Shown: positions 51,626 through 60,819, counted from the stretch's first letter. The stretch: DNA of 64,000 bases from CABQCM01 sp965145485 (GCA_965145485.1 CBCTCU010000004.1:1-64000); one strand, 5' to 3'. Program-made: numbers and translations. The notes: generated by a model from the letters alone, not told the origin.

Positions 51626-54397
51626 TTGAAAGCTGAAATCATCGCGGTCGGCACCGAGCTGATATCGGGCGATATTGCCAACACAAACGCCCAGTATCTC
51701 TCCCGCCGCCTGCTGGAGCTCGGCATTGAGGTGCATTATCATGTCGCGATCGACGATAATGCCGCCCGCCTGAAACGCGCTTTGATGCAGGCGGTCAGCC
51801 GGAGCGATATCATTTTGATCACAGGCGGGCTTGGCCCCACCCCGGATGATCTGACCAAGGAAACCATCTGCAAAGCGCTCAACATCGAACTGGTCGAGCA
51901 CGAGCCCTCTCTCGAGCGGATGAAACGCTATTTCGACCGCATTGGCCGGGAAATGACTCCCATCAACATCAAGCAGGCCATGATGCCGGTCGGCGCGACC
52001 GTCTTTCCCAACGATACGGGCACAGCGCCCGGGTGCGCGATGGAGGCCGACGGCCAGTGCATCATTCTGTTGCCCGGGCCGCCCCGCGAGATGCGGCCGA
52101 TGTTTGAAAACTATGTGACCGATTACCTCAACCGTTTTCTCGACGGGGTGATCGTCACCCATACGGTCAATGTGTTTGGTATGGGCGAGTCGACCATAGC
52201 TGAGCGGATCAAGGACCTGCTCGTGCTGGAACAGCCGGTCGTTGCGACCTATGCTTCGGACGGCGAGGTCAAGGTCAAGATAACCGCCACCGGAAACAAA
52301 ACCGACGAATGCGAGAGCCAATGCCAGAAGATGATACAAGTCATCTGCGAGCGGCTTGGCGACGCGGTGTACGGCATTGATCAGCCGAATCTGGAGCGCG
52401 TCGTGGTGGACGGCCTGCACCGCAGGCAGAAAAAGATCGCAGTGGCGGAGTCCTGTACGGCAGGGCTGCTCTCCAAACGCCTGACCGATATTCCCGGGTC
52501 ATCCGACATATTCGAGTGCGGGGTGACGACCTACTCCAATCAGATGAAAAGCACCCTGCTGGGCGTTTCTCCCAAATTCATTGAGGAAAACGGGGCGGTC
52601 AGCGAGATTGTCGCCCGGGAAATGGCGCGGGGTGTGCTCCGCACCAGCCACGCCGACCTTGCCCTGTCTATCACAGGTATTGCCGGGCCCGGGGGCGGCA
52701 CCCCCGAGAAGCCGGTTGGGCTGGTCTGGCTGGCGCTGACCGACGGCAAAACCATGTGGACGCGCAAAATCATGGTTGGGCACGGGGGCAACGAGCGCGA
52801 ACTCATCCGCACCCTGGCCGCCTCCCATGCGTTGGATATGGCGCGGCTGTATCTCGACGAAATTCCCTCTTTTATGGAACAGGGCAAGCCATTGGCCGGC
52901 GGTGCGGCGGTCGATACCTCCCGTTCGGAGGAAGCGATCCCCATGCTGGTGTCGGACGGTGGGTGGGATTACGACGTAGACGATCTCATTCCCACAGAGG
53001 ATATCACGGAAGAAAAAAAGAAGCTGCCCTGGTATACGCGACTGCGCCGTTATTTATTTCCCGTTAAGGGCGACCGTCCCGCCGAGGTGGTACGTAAGGT
53101 GGTTTTTCTGGTGGCCATCGTATGCTTCCTGGTTGCCGGCGGCTTCATCGTGCGCTATTATATGGACACCCTCGTTCATAACAACAGCAGGCCGGCCCCG
53201 CCTACATCCGGCAGCGTGACCAGCCGCGACCCGAGCGTGCCCTCGGAAATTGTCGACCGCTTTGCCGATCTTTGGATGCAAAACAACGACATCAAGGGGT
53301 GGTTGACCATCCCCAACACCAAAACCGACAACCCGGTGGTGCAGTCCTCTCTGGACGATCCGGAGTATTATCTCAAACGCCTGTTTGACGGCACCTCCAA
53401 CCGGTACGGCACCATTTTTCTGGATGCCCGCGCCACCATGAACCAGGATACCATGAGCCAGAATCTCGTGCTTTACGGCCACAACATGAAGGACGGTGAG
53501 ATGCTTGGCGAGGCACAGAAAAAATACCGCCAGCTCTCTTTTTATAAGGAAAACCCGGTCATCCAGTTCGACTCGGCCTACCAGGAAGAAAGCATGTACT
53601 GGAAGGTGTTCGCCGTCTTTATTACCAACGCATACCCCGAGCAGGACAACGGCTATGTCTTCCCCTATACGCAGACCGACTTTGCCACGCAGGACGAATT
53701 TATGCAGTGGATCGAGCAGGTCCAGGCCCGCTCGCTCTACCATACCCCGGTCTACATCCAGCCGGGCGATCACATTCTGACCCTTTCCACTTGCACCTAC
53801 GAGATTACCGAGGGACGGCTGGTCATCATGGCCCGGCTGGTGCGCGAGGGGGAATCGCTCGATGTGGACGTATCGGCCGCCCAAACCAACAGCAACATCG
53901 TCTACCCGCAGGCCTGGTGCGACAAGTACAATGTGAGCAAGGTCAGCGAGGCTCCGGCCTCCTCGGCCGCTCCCTCCGCCTCCTCCGAGCCGGAGGAGTC
54001 ATCCAACCCCTCTTCGGAGGAGGAAAGCACATCATCCACGAGCGGGACCTCGCGTCCTCCGGCATCCAGTTCTTCGCCAGAATCGTCGGAATCCCCGCCG
54101 GTGACTTCCATTGAGCCGCCGCCTGATTCCAGCGTGACGGAGCCGCCCGGGCCGCCAGAATCATCCGAGCCTTCGTCCGAGCCCAGCGACCCGAGTTCTT
54201 CCGAGCCGGACGATCCGAATTCCTCCGAATCGGTTCCCTCCGATCCATCTGAGGCGCCGTCCGAGCCGCCTGTAGAGTCTTCCTCGGAGCCGGAGCCGCC
54301 GCCCGAGTCCTCGGGTGAGTCCGAAGCATCCAGCCAGCCCGACCCGCCTTCGGAAGCTCCCCCGCCGGAATCCGTACCAGTGGAAACGACCGAATGA
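51626..54397 (+). CDS. CinA fused to a membrane-anchored class B sortase
   Basis: A single 923-aa frame. Residues about 1-170 are the MoCF-like CinA N-domain (AEIIAVGTELISGD, GGLGPTPDD), and 265-415 the nicotinamide-nucleotide amidase domain (AVAESCTAGLLSKRL, TGIAGPGGGT). An acidic linker and basic stretch lead to one membrane helix (492-512), then a class B sortase with H619 (LYGHNMKDGEM), C723 (TLSTC) and R731 (GRLVIMARL). A 150-residue Ser/Pro/Glu tail ends the chain. The topology would be CinA inside, sortase outside. The start is TTG (LKAEIIAVG) with AAGGAG 8 nt upstream; a GTG 3 codons earlier overlaps that site. An internal ATG at 52943 with GGAGGA 10 nt upstream could yield sortase alone. 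Both enzymes look intact. Confidence 0.85.
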   Translation: MKAEIIAVGTELISGDIANTNAQYLSRRLLELGIEVHYHVAIDDNAARLKRALMQAVSRSDIILITGGLGPTPDDLTKETICKALNIELVEHEPSLERMKRYFDRIGREMTPINIKQAMMPVGATVFPNDTGTAPGCAMEADGQCIILLPGPPREMRPMFENYVTDYLNRFLDGVIVTHTVNVFGMGESTIAERIKDLLVLEQPVVATYASDGEVKVKITATGNKTDECESQCQKMIQVICERLGDAVYGIDQPNLERVVVDGLHRRQKKIAVAESCTAGLLSKRLTDIPGSSDIFECGVTTYSNQMKSTLLGVSPKFIEENGAVSEIVAREMARGVLRTSHADLALSITGIAGPGGGTPEKPVGLVWLALTDGKTMWTRKIMVGHGGNERELIRTLAASHALDMARLYLDEIPSFMEQGKPLAGGAAVDTSRSEEAIPMLVSDGGWDYDVDDLIPTEDITEEKKKLPWYTRLRRYLFPVKGDRPAEVVRKVVFLVAIVCFLVAGGFIVRYYMDTLVHNNSRPAPPTSGSVTSRDPSVPSEIVDRFADLWMQNNDIKGWLTIPNTKTDNPVVQSSLDDPEYYLKRLFDGTSNRYGTIFLDARATMNQDTMSQNLVLYGHNMKDGEMLGEAQKKYRQLSFYKENPVIQFDSAYQEESMYWKVFAVFITNAYPEQDNGYVFPYTQTDFATQDEFMQWIEQVQARSLYHTPVYIQPGDHILTLSTCTYEITEGRLVIMARLVREGESLDVDVSAAQTNSNIVYPQAWCDKYNVSKVSEAPASSAAPSASSEPEESSNPSSEEESTSSTSGTSRPPASSSSPESSESPPVTSIEPPPDSSVTEPPGPPESSEPSSEPSDPSSSEPDDPNSSESVPSDPSEAPSEPPVESSSEPEPPPESSGESEASSQPDPPSEAPPPESVPVETTE
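52927..52945 (+). promoter_or_regulatory. Possible internal translation start for the sortase part
   Basis: GGAGGA (52927-52932), 10-nt spacing, in-frame ATG (52943-52945) at residue 440. A protein from here would be a normal-looking class B sortase with its cytosolic tail, helix and catalytic domain. Confidence 0.4.
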
Positions 54398-54429
54398 AAA
54401 TAGAATGACAAAATCAAAGGAGTATCAAA

Positions 54430-56364
54430 ATGCGACGACTGTTTTCCAGTCTTCTGGGAATCTGCTTAATTCTCTGCCTGGGCATCCAGGCGATGGGCGC
54501 CTCTCTTCCCAATGAGGCAATCGCCTCGTCCAGCTTCTCGGCTGAGATCGTGACCAACATCATCAACACCGATGAGCACACGATGGCCAACGATATTCGG
54601 CTGAGCAACCTGACCGACCAACCGACCAGCGCCGTGGTTTACAACGCGCTGTACAACGCCGACGGCCGCCTTATCGGGGCCGACCGCAAGACGGTCGAGC
54701 TTCCGGCGGGCGAGCAAACCATGGTATCCACCCAGTTGACCTATACCGAGCGCTCGGAAGGCTGCGTTCAAAAAATATACCTATGGGATACCTCCATGCG
54801 GCCTCTCATGCTGCCGCTGGTCAACGAAACCGTGCTCTTTGAGACCACGCCGGCCAAAATCAACCTCAGTGCATCCTCGGCCACACTCTGGATCAAAGAG
54901 GACATGGAGGAGCCGGCGATGATGGAACTCACCACCTCCATTGAGCCGGCCAACGCCGTGATCCAGCGCGTCGAGTGGGAGTCAAGCAACCCGCTGGTAG
55001 CCGATGTGGATGCCTATGGCAATGTGACCGCCCTGTCGAGAGGCGAGGCCGTCATTACGGCCACGGCCGTTTCGAGCGGCGTGAGCGAGAGCTGTACGGT
55101 CGCGGTCAAGCTGGAGCCGGACTCCATCGCTTTTGAGCAATCCGAGCTTGAGCTGACACGGTATGACGAGGATGTCGCGGTTGCCGCCAGTTTTGTTTTG
55201 ACGCCCGATTATGCCGATCTGCCAGAACTGGTGTGGGAGTCCAGCAATCCGGACGTCGCCTTCTACAGCGAGGGTAATATCATTGGCCGGGCAGAGGGTA
55301 CGGCGACTTTGACCGCCACGGCCACGCACAATCCCGACCTGAACGCGCAGTGCGTGGTGCGCGTAACCCAGGCTGCAATCAGCCTTACGCTCAACCAGAC
55401 GCAGGTCAATATGTGGGATACCGGCACCTACCAATTGACCGCCACGGTAGAGCCCGCCGATTTTCATCCCGAGCTAACCTACCAAAGCTCCGACCCGTCG
55501 GTCGCTGAGGTGGATGCAAACGGCCTGATTACGGCACATAAGCAGGGTACCGCTACCATCACGGTCAGCGCAGGCTCCCTGACGGCCGAGTGCCTGGTCA
55601 CCGTTTATCGCGAGGACGACTACATCGGCCAGGCTTCGGCAAAATACGAATCCAACGGAGACCCAGCCACCATATCCACCGGCATCGGTGATCCCGGCCG
55701 GAAATCCTACGGCGCTTATCAGTTTGCCAGCGCCTACAACGTCCCCTATGACTTTGCCAGGTGGCTTGTAACCAGCGGCGAGAACCCCGGCTGGGGCGAG
55801 CGCCTGCAAAGCGCTTACGCTGCCGACGGCAACAGCTTTGGAAATAATTTTGACTCGGTTTGGAGAGCCATCGCATCTGAGGACTCCAATGGCTTCCTGC
55901 TCGCGCAGCATGGCTACATTAAGGTTCAGTACTACGATGTGGCGGCCAGGATGCTGCGGGATAACCACGGCTTTGATGTGGAGAATTACGGCATCGCCCT
56001 TAAAAGCGCCGTCTGGTCGCGCGCGGTGCAGCATGGCGCAAGCGGTGCGTTGACGGTCATTGGTCGTGCCTTCGACTCCATCGGTGGCTTTGAGGGAAAA
56101 AGCGAGGAGGAGCTCATCCGCGCCATTTACGCCGAGAGCGGTATGGCCCTCTCCCCCACCGGTTCCCAAACGGTGGTCACCAGTGAGAGCGCCAAACAGT
56201 ACGTCGACGCCAACGGGAACTACCTCATCTATGGAAAATATCTCAAATATTACTCGGGCAGTTCCTCGTCGGTGCAGTTCGGCGTTTGGAAGCGGTTGAA
56301 TATCGATGAGCTGAATGATCTGATTGATCTCATCTACGATCCGCCGGTGGATATCACACAATAA
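54430..56364 (+). CDS. Secreted Ig-like (BIG2) protein with lysozyme/chitosanase-like C-terminal domain
   Basis: 644 aa. It has a signal peptide (ending AMGAS), an N-terminal beta domain (about 35-130), then three BIG2-type Ig-like domains (about 138-400) with the typical W.SSNP.VA.VD..G.V.A...G.A.ITA pattern. The C-terminal domain of about 240 residues begins AKYESNGDPATISTGIGD and contains KSYGAYQFAS, resembling phage-type peptidoglycan hydrolase or chitosanase-like modules. Its catalytic residue (the Glu in KYES would be the candidate) is unproven. There is no LPxTG/NPxTN sorting signal. AAAGGAG lies 7 nt before the ATG. It follows the CinA-sortase gene by 32 nt, so it is probably co-transcribed. 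Confidence 0.75.
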   Translation: MRRLFSSLLGICLILCLGIQAMGASLPNEAIASSSFSAEIVTNIINTDEHTMANDIRLSNLTDQPTSAVVYNALYNADGRLIGADRKTVELPAGEQTMVSTQLTYTERSEGCVQKIYLWDTSMRPLMLPLVNETVLFETTPAKINLSASSATLWIKEDMEEPAMMELTTSIEPANAVIQRVEWESSNPLVADVDAYGNVTALSRGEAVITATAVSSGVSESCTVAVKLEPDSIAFEQSELELTRYDEDVAVAASFVLTPDYADLPELVWESSNPDVAFYSEGNIIGRAEGTATLTATATHNPDLNAQCVVRVTQAAISLTLNQTQVNMWDTGTYQLTATVEPADFHPELTYQSSDPSVAEVDANGLITAHKQGTATITVSAGSLTAECLVTVYREDDYIGQASAKYESNGDPATISTGIGDPGRKSYGAYQFASAYNVPYDFARWLVTSGENPGWGERLQSAYAADGNSFGNNFDSVWRAIASEDSNGFLLAQHGYIKVQYYDVAARMLRDNHGFDVENYGIALKSAVWSRAVQHGASGALTVIGRAFDSIGGFEGKSEEELIRAIYAESGMALSPTGSQTVVTSESAKQYVDANGNYLIYGKYLKYYSGSSSSVQFGVWKRLNIDELNDLIDLIYDPPVDITQ

Positions 56365-56409
56365 ACAGTGCGACAAAAGGCTTTACCACGAAAAAAGTAT
56401 AAAAACCAC

Positions 56410-56438
56410 TTGCTTTTTCTCAGAATATCTGCTATGAT
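56410..56438 (+). promoter_or_regulatory. Sigma-A-type promoter for rpmB
   Basis: TTGCTT (56410-56415), 17-nt spacer, TATGAT (56433-56438). The rpmB start is about 38 nt downstream. Confidence 0.8.
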
Positions 56439-56476
56439 ATATGTTGTGACTTGGGAATATTAAGGAGGTGCAGATT

Positions 56477-56665
56477 ATGGCAAAATGTGACATCTGCGGC
56501 AAGGGTGTTACCTTCGGTATCAAGGTTTCCCACTCGCATCGGCGTTCCAACCGTGCCTGGAAGCCCAATGTTCAGCGCGTCAAGGCGGTTGTGAACGGCA
56601 CCCCGTGTCGAATTTACGCCTGCACCCGTTGCCTGCGTTCTGGTAAGGTAACCCGCGCGGTATAA
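56477..56665 (+). CDS. rpmB: 50S ribosomal protein L28
   Basis: 62 aa. MAKCDICGKGV and HSHRRSNRAWKPN are typical of L28. It is the zinc-ribbon (C+) form with C4-x2-C7 and a C-terminal C-x2-C (CTRC). AGGAGG lies 8 nt before the ATG at 56477; an upstream in-frame start is only 3 codons longer and lacks spacing. Monocistronic, with its own promoter and terminator. Confidence 0.97.
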   Translation: MAKCDICGKGVTFGIKVSHSHRRSNRAWKPNVQRVKAVVNGTPCRIYACTRCLRSGKVTRAV

Positions 56666-56680
56666 TTCAACAAAAACAGG

Positions 56681-56720
56681 CAAAACGCTTTCACTCCATG
56701 GGGTGAAAGCGTTTTGTTTT
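56681..56720 (+). terminator. Terminator of rpmB
   Basis: CAAAACGCTTTCAC-T-CC, loop ATG, GG-G-GTGAAAGCGTTTTG (56681-56716), a 17-bp stem with one T-G wobble, then TTTT. Confidence 0.9.
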
Positions 56721-56992
56721 GCCAGGCATATTGATGAGCCCGGCCATATGGGGGATGGAAAAAGATGAAGTAGCAAGGACCGAGCGACAAAACAGGGCGC
56801 TTGTTCTTTATTACACAAGCTATCTATATAGGGTCGGGCAAGCGATGCAAGAGACAGCGTGTTATGCCCCCTTGTTGATAAGCAGATCGCTAAAAAACGA
56901 TCAGGATGCAAAGTAGGTTCCCAGCTTTGCCATGAGGGCCTCATTGGCATAGGGTTCCTTTGGTTACCGGTTACCCCGGTGATTCTTGACAC
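56721..56992. other. 272-nt convergent spacer
   Basis: A 65-codon frame at 56719-56916 has no ribosome-binding site and no known motif, so it is not called. A small AT hairpin GATCG-N8-CGATC lies near 56885. Nothing else was seen. Confidence 0.45.
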
Positions 56993-57028
56993 AAAAAACA
57001 GCCTCTGATGATAACATCAGAGGCTGTT
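56993..57028 (-). terminator. Terminator of the transketolase genes
   Basis: Perfect 14-bp stem AACAGCCTCTGATG/CATCAGAGGCTGTT (56997-57028), loop ATAA; the A-run at 56993-56998 is a U-tract on the minus strand. Confidence 0.9.
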
Positions 57029-57045
57029 CGATTAGAATGTCTATC

Positions 57046-57993
57046 TTACTTTTTCATAGAAATGGCAGCTTTTGCCTTGGCCACAATATTTTCCGCCGTC
57101 AGGCCGTAGAGCTTGAGCACCTCGACAGCCGGGCCGCTGCGCCCAAACTGGTCGTTGACCCCCACGCGCAGCACCGGTACCGGACAGCGCTCGCACAGAT
57201 ACTCGCTGACTGCGCCGCCCAAACCGCCAAGGATCGAATGCTCCTCCGCTGTTACCAGCGCGCCGGTTTCCTGCGCGGCCTTGAGCAGGATATCGCCGTC
57301 GAGCGGCTTGATGGTGTGCATATTAATGACACGGGCCGAGATTCCTTCGTTGGCCAGCAGCTCGGCCGCTTTGAGCGACTCGCCTACCATCAATCCGGTT
57401 CCAACAATGGTGACGTCTTTGCCCTCACGCAGCAAAACGCCCTTGCCAATCTCAAAACGATAGTCCTCATCGAATATCTGCTCCACCGCCAGCCGGCCAA
57501 ACCGGAGATAAACCGGCCCTTCATAAGCAGCCGCGGCATGTACGGCCGCTTTGGCCTCGACGCAGTCCGCCGGGTTGAGTATGGTCATGCCGGGAATGGT
57601 GCGCATCAGCGCGATATCCTCACAGCACTGGTGGGTCGCGCCATCCTCCCCCACCGAGAGGCCGGCGTGGGTCGCGCCAATTTTGACGTTCAGATGGGTA
57701 TAACCCACGGCGTTGCGCACCTGCTCATAGGCGCGGCCGGCTGCGAACATGGCAAAGGAACTGCAAAAGACCAGCTTGCCGGTGGTCGTCAGTCCGGCGG
57801 CCACACCGATCAAATTCTGCTCGGCAATGCCGCAGTCAAAAAAACGATCGGGATATGCTTTTTTGAACATCCCCGTTTTGGTCGCCCCCGCCAAATCGGC
57901 GTCGAGCACGATCAGGTTATCGTATTTTGCGCCCAGCTCCACGAGGGCTTCGCCATAGGACTCGCGGGTGGCCTGCTTTTTCTTATCCGCCAT
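57046..57993 (-). CDS. Transketolase, C-terminal subunit
   Basis: Split-transketolase C half, 315 aa, with the pyrimidine-binding domain (LDADLAGATKTGMF, DCGIAEQNLIGVAAGL with the catalytic Glu) and the C-terminal domain (EEHSILGGLGGAVSE). With the N half it transfers two-carbon ketol units in the pentose phosphate pathway. The start is uncertain: a GGTGA lies 6 nt before the chosen ATG, and an ATG four codons upstream is possible. It lies 121 nt after the N-terminal subunit. Confidence 0.92.
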   Translation of the reverse strand: MADKKKQATRESYGEALVELGAKYDNLIVLDADLAGATKTGMFKKAYPDRFFDCGIAEQNLIGVAAGLTTTGKLVFCSSFAMFAAGRAYEQVRNAVGYTHLNVKIGATHAGLSVGEDGATHQCCEDIALMRTIPGMTILNPADCVEAKAAVHAAAAYEGPVYLRFGRLAVEQIFDEDYRFEIGKGVLLREGKDVTIVGTGLMVGESLKAAELLANEGISARVINMHTIKPLDGDILLKAAQETGALVTAEEHSILGGLGGAVSEYLCERCPVPVLRVGVNDQFGRSGPAVEVLKLYGLTAENIVAKAKAAISMKK

Positions 57994-58114
57994 TTTATTC
58001 ACCATGTCTTTGCAGGAGGCGTTTTCTCCCGCAAAGCGCTTTCCTTTCTTATGGAATTTGAGTCTGTATCAGCCGCACAAACGACTGCGGCTGCGTGCGT
58101 TAAGGCACGCGGCC

Positions 58115-58960
58115 TTATTCCGCCTCCAGGCTGCTGAGCGTATCGCGAAGCTCCTGCATCGCCTGGGCATACTGCTCGTCGTTGGGAGCGGCGCCATGCC
58201 AGCTGGCCTTGTTTTCCATAAAGGAAACGCCCTTACCCTTGGTCGTATGCATCACGATGGCCGTCGGCTGCCCCTTGGTCGCACGCGCTTTGGCGAACGC
58301 ATCCTCGATCTGATCGAAGTCGTGGCCGTCGATGACGATGACATTCCATCCAAAGGCTTTGAACTTTTCATCAATTGGGCAGGGGGAGTTAACCTCGTCG
58401 AGCGACCCGTCGATTTGCAGATTGTTAAAATCAATGACAGCGCAAAGGTGATCCAGCTTTTTATGGGATGCAAACATGGCGGCCTCCCAAACCTGGCCCT
58501 CCTCCAGCTCGCCGTCGCCAAGGATGGCGTAGACGCGATAGGCGGCGTTGGAAATTTTTGCACTCAGCGCCATGCCGGTGGCCACCGAAATGCCCTGCCC
58601 CAGCGAGCCCGAGCTCATATCCACGCCGGGGGTACCCTTCATGTCCGGATGCCCCTGCAAATAGGAATCGATGTGGCGCAAGGTTTTCAGATCCTCCACC
58701 GGGAAATAACCGCGGTTTGCCAGCGCCGAGTAAAGCCCCGGCGCCGTATGCCCTTTGGACAGTACCAGACGATCCCTTTCCGGCCACTTCGGATTGGCGG
58801 GGTCGATGTTCATCTCCTTGAAATAAAGGTATGCCAGCACGTCAGCGATCGAAAGCGAGCCGCCTGGATGCCCTGATTTTCCGCAATACACCCCTTCAAT
58901 GATGCCAAGGCGGATCTTACATGCAGTAATCTGCATTTGTTTTTTTAATGCCTGTTCCAA
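58115..58960 (-). CDS. Transketolase, N-terminal subunit
   Basis: Thiamine-diphosphate-binding half, 281 aa. It has GKSGHPGGSLS, LSKGHTAPGLY, GSLGQGISVATGMA and the TPP motif GDGELEEGQVWEA...N. The start is a TTG with GGGAGG 10 nt upstream. A strong promoter (58996-59024) lies just ahead, so the pair forms one operon ending in the terminator at 56993. Confidence 0.94.
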   Translation of the reverse strand: MEQALKKQMQITACKIRLGIIEGVYCGKSGHPGGSLSIADVLAYLYFKEMNIDPANPKWPERDRLVLSKGHTAPGLYSALANRGYFPVEDLKTLRHIDSYLQGHPDMKGTPGVDMSSGSLGQGISVATGMALSAKISNAAYRVYAILGDGELEEGQVWEAAMFASHKKLDHLCAVIDFNNLQIDGSLDEVNSPCPIDEKFKAFGWNVIVIDGHDFDQIEDAFAKARATKGQPTAIVMHTTKGKGVSFMENKASWHGAAPNDEQYAQAMQELRDTLSSLEAE

Positions 58961-58995
58961 ATAAAACTACCTCCCGTTCTTAATAAGCCGGATAT

Positions 58996-59024
58996 ATGAT
59001 ATCTCAAAAACGGCATTTTGTCAA
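58996..59024 (-). promoter_or_regulatory. Sigma-A-type promoter for the split transketolase
   Basis: Minus strand: consensus TTGACA (59024-59019), 17-nt spacer, TATCAT (59001-58996), about 35 nt before the start codon. Confidence 0.85.
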
Positions 59025-59166
59025 ATCTTATTCCTGCTTGTCCGATTCACACACGAAAACGGCCCCTGGTCGCATTTGGAATCCATGCTTCTTGTAAACC
59101 CCGGCGCCGCAACCAATCTCTTGGCGTAGAAGGCCGAACCGGCCTCGGATTTCCCCGTCTCCCCGA

Positions 59167-60084
59167 TCACTCCTCTGCCCGCAAGAGATGCAAAAACCGG
59201 ACAAAATAGTCGGGCAACTCACTGCTAAAGGACAGCATCTCTCCGCTGCGCGGATGGACAAAGCCAATGGTGCGCGCGTGGAGGCATTGCCCCTCCAGCC
59301 CGGGTACCCGGCGGCCGCCATACAGGGTATCCCCTGCCAGCGGATGGCCCAGATAGGCCATATGGACCCGGATCTGATGGGTACGGCCGGTCTCAAGACA
59401 GAGCCTCAAATGGGTAAAGCCGGGATACTCGGCCAGCACGGTGTACTGTGTGGCCGCCTCGCGTCCTCCCCGCTCGACCACCGCCATCTGCTTGCGCTTG
59501 ACCGGATGCCGTCCAATGGGCGCGCAAACCCGCCCCTCTGGCTGTTTGAGGTGGCCGCAGGCAACCGCCTCATAGGTCCGCGTAAAGGAATGGGCCTTAA
59601 TCTGCTCCGCCAGGCCCTGGTGGGCAAAATCGTTTTTGGCAACCACCAGCAGGCCGCTGGTATCCTTGTCGATGCGATGGACAATCCCGGGACGCAACAC
59701 CCCGCCAATGCCCGACAGGCTTTCGCCGCAGTGGTACAGCAGCGCGTTGACCAGGGTCCCGTCCGGATTACCCGCCGCCGGATGCACTACCATCCCCTTT
59801 GGTTTGTTGACCACCAGCAGGTCGCCGTCCTCATAAACGATATCCAGGGGGATATTCTCCGGCTGGGCTTTGTCGGGCTGGACAGGCGGCAGGTCGATAT
59901 GCACCACATCCCCCGCATGAACCTGGGCGCTTTTGGAGGCTGTGCGGCCATTTAAGGTAACCCTTCCGTCCTCAATCAGGCGTATCACGGCCGAACGCGA
60001 CAGGCCGCCGTCCGCCCGGTCGGCCACCGCGCGGTCAAGGCGTGTGGGAGATGTGCAATCGATGGTAATCATCCAATCACTCAT
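59167..60084 (-). CDS. rluD: RluD-family 23S rRNA pseudouridine synthase
   Basis: 305 aa. An S4 RNA-binding domain (about 14-66) precedes the RluA-type catalytic domain with D139 in HRIDKDTSGL. By family it isomerises uridines in 23S rRNA helix 69 or nearby; the exact site is not predictable. It overlaps lspA by 8 nt, the common lspA-rluD pair. Confidence 0.93.
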   Translation of the reverse strand: MSDWMITIDCTSPTRLDRAVADRADGGLSRSAVIRLIEDGRVTLNGRTASKSAQVHAGDVVHIDLPPVQPDKAQPENIPLDIVYEDGDLLVVNKPKGMVVHPAAGNPDGTLVNALLYHCGESLSGIGGVLRPGIVHRIDKDTSGLLVVAKNDFAHQGLAEQIKAHSFTRTYEAVACGHLKQPEGRVCAPIGRHPVKRKQMAVVERGGREAATQYTVLAEYPGFTHLRLCLETGRTHQIRVHMAYLGHPLAGDTLYGGRRVPGLEGQCLHARTIGFVHPRSGEMLSFSSELPDYFVRFLHLLRAEE

Positions 60085-60586
60085 GGCTCTCGCCGCCCTG
60101 GCTGTTGCGCGAACGCATATCCCGCACGATTTCCAAAATCAGATACAGGATGACCAGCCCTCCCCCCACGACGACAAAAACATCGGCGACATTAAAGACA
60201 AAGGGGAACCAGGAAAACTCAAACAGCATAAAATCGATCACCACGCCGCGGAAGATGCGGTCGATCAAATTCCCTACTCCGCCGGACAGGATCAGCACCG
60301 CCGCCCACATGGCAAGACGGGAACGGATGCGGCGGGTGAGGATAGCGTAAATCACGCCGATCATTACCGCCACCGTGAGCACAATCAAAATTACGCGGGA
60401 GTAGGGGACATTCTGTAACAGGCCCATGGCCGCGCCCGGATTGTGCACATAGTGAAGCTCAAACAGCCCGGGAATCAGCTCAATCGACTGGCCCAGCGTC
60501 ATGGTGTGAATCACCAGGAGCTTGGTAAGCTGATCGACAACAACCAGCGCTCCGGCGACCAGCAAAGGTACAACGATCGCCGTCAT
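60077..60586 (-). CDS. lspA: Lipoprotein signal peptidase (signal peptidase II)
   Basis: Aspartyl membrane protease that cleaves prolipoproteins before the lipid-modified Cys, 169 aa with four helices. Catalytic Asp residues are D109 (GNLIDRI) and D135 (FNVADV), with NPGAAMGLL as a family block. GGAGG lies 7 nt before the ATG at 60586; the ATG two codons upstream abuts it. It would process the lipoproteins at 32445 and 38881. Confidence 0.95.
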   Translation of the reverse strand: MTAIVVPLLVAGALVVVDQLTKLLVIHTMTLGQSIELIPGLFELHYVHNPGAAMGLLQNVPYSRVILIVLTVAVMIGVIYAILTRRIRSRLAMWAAVLILSGGVGNLIDRIFRGVVIDFMLFEFSWFPFVFNVADVFVVVGGGLVILYLILEIVRDMRSRNSQGGESHE

Positions 60587-60592
60587 CCGCAT

Positions 60593-60819
60593 CCCTCCTT
60601 ACAAAACACGAGCCTGCCGGGAATCATGTCACGGCAGACCCGCTTTCCATCTACAAGAACATCGCCGGCAAAGGCGCTTAGGGTACCATCGCCGCAGGCG
60701 GTTATGGCACTTTAAATTTTAGCACCGGCCTGAGACCATGTGCATAGGACACCATTCGCACTTCGTGTTCACGGTATCATATATAAGCTCTTTTGCCGCA
60801 TTTGAGAACCAACCGGGGC
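60593..60819. other. 227-nt spacer between divIVA and lspA
   Basis: No gene, terminator or promoter was recognised on either strand. Confidence 0.4.

Noticed and set aside
56719..56916. A 65-codon frame after the rpmB terminator.
   Set aside because: No ribosome-binding site, no promoter and its start lies in the terminator region.
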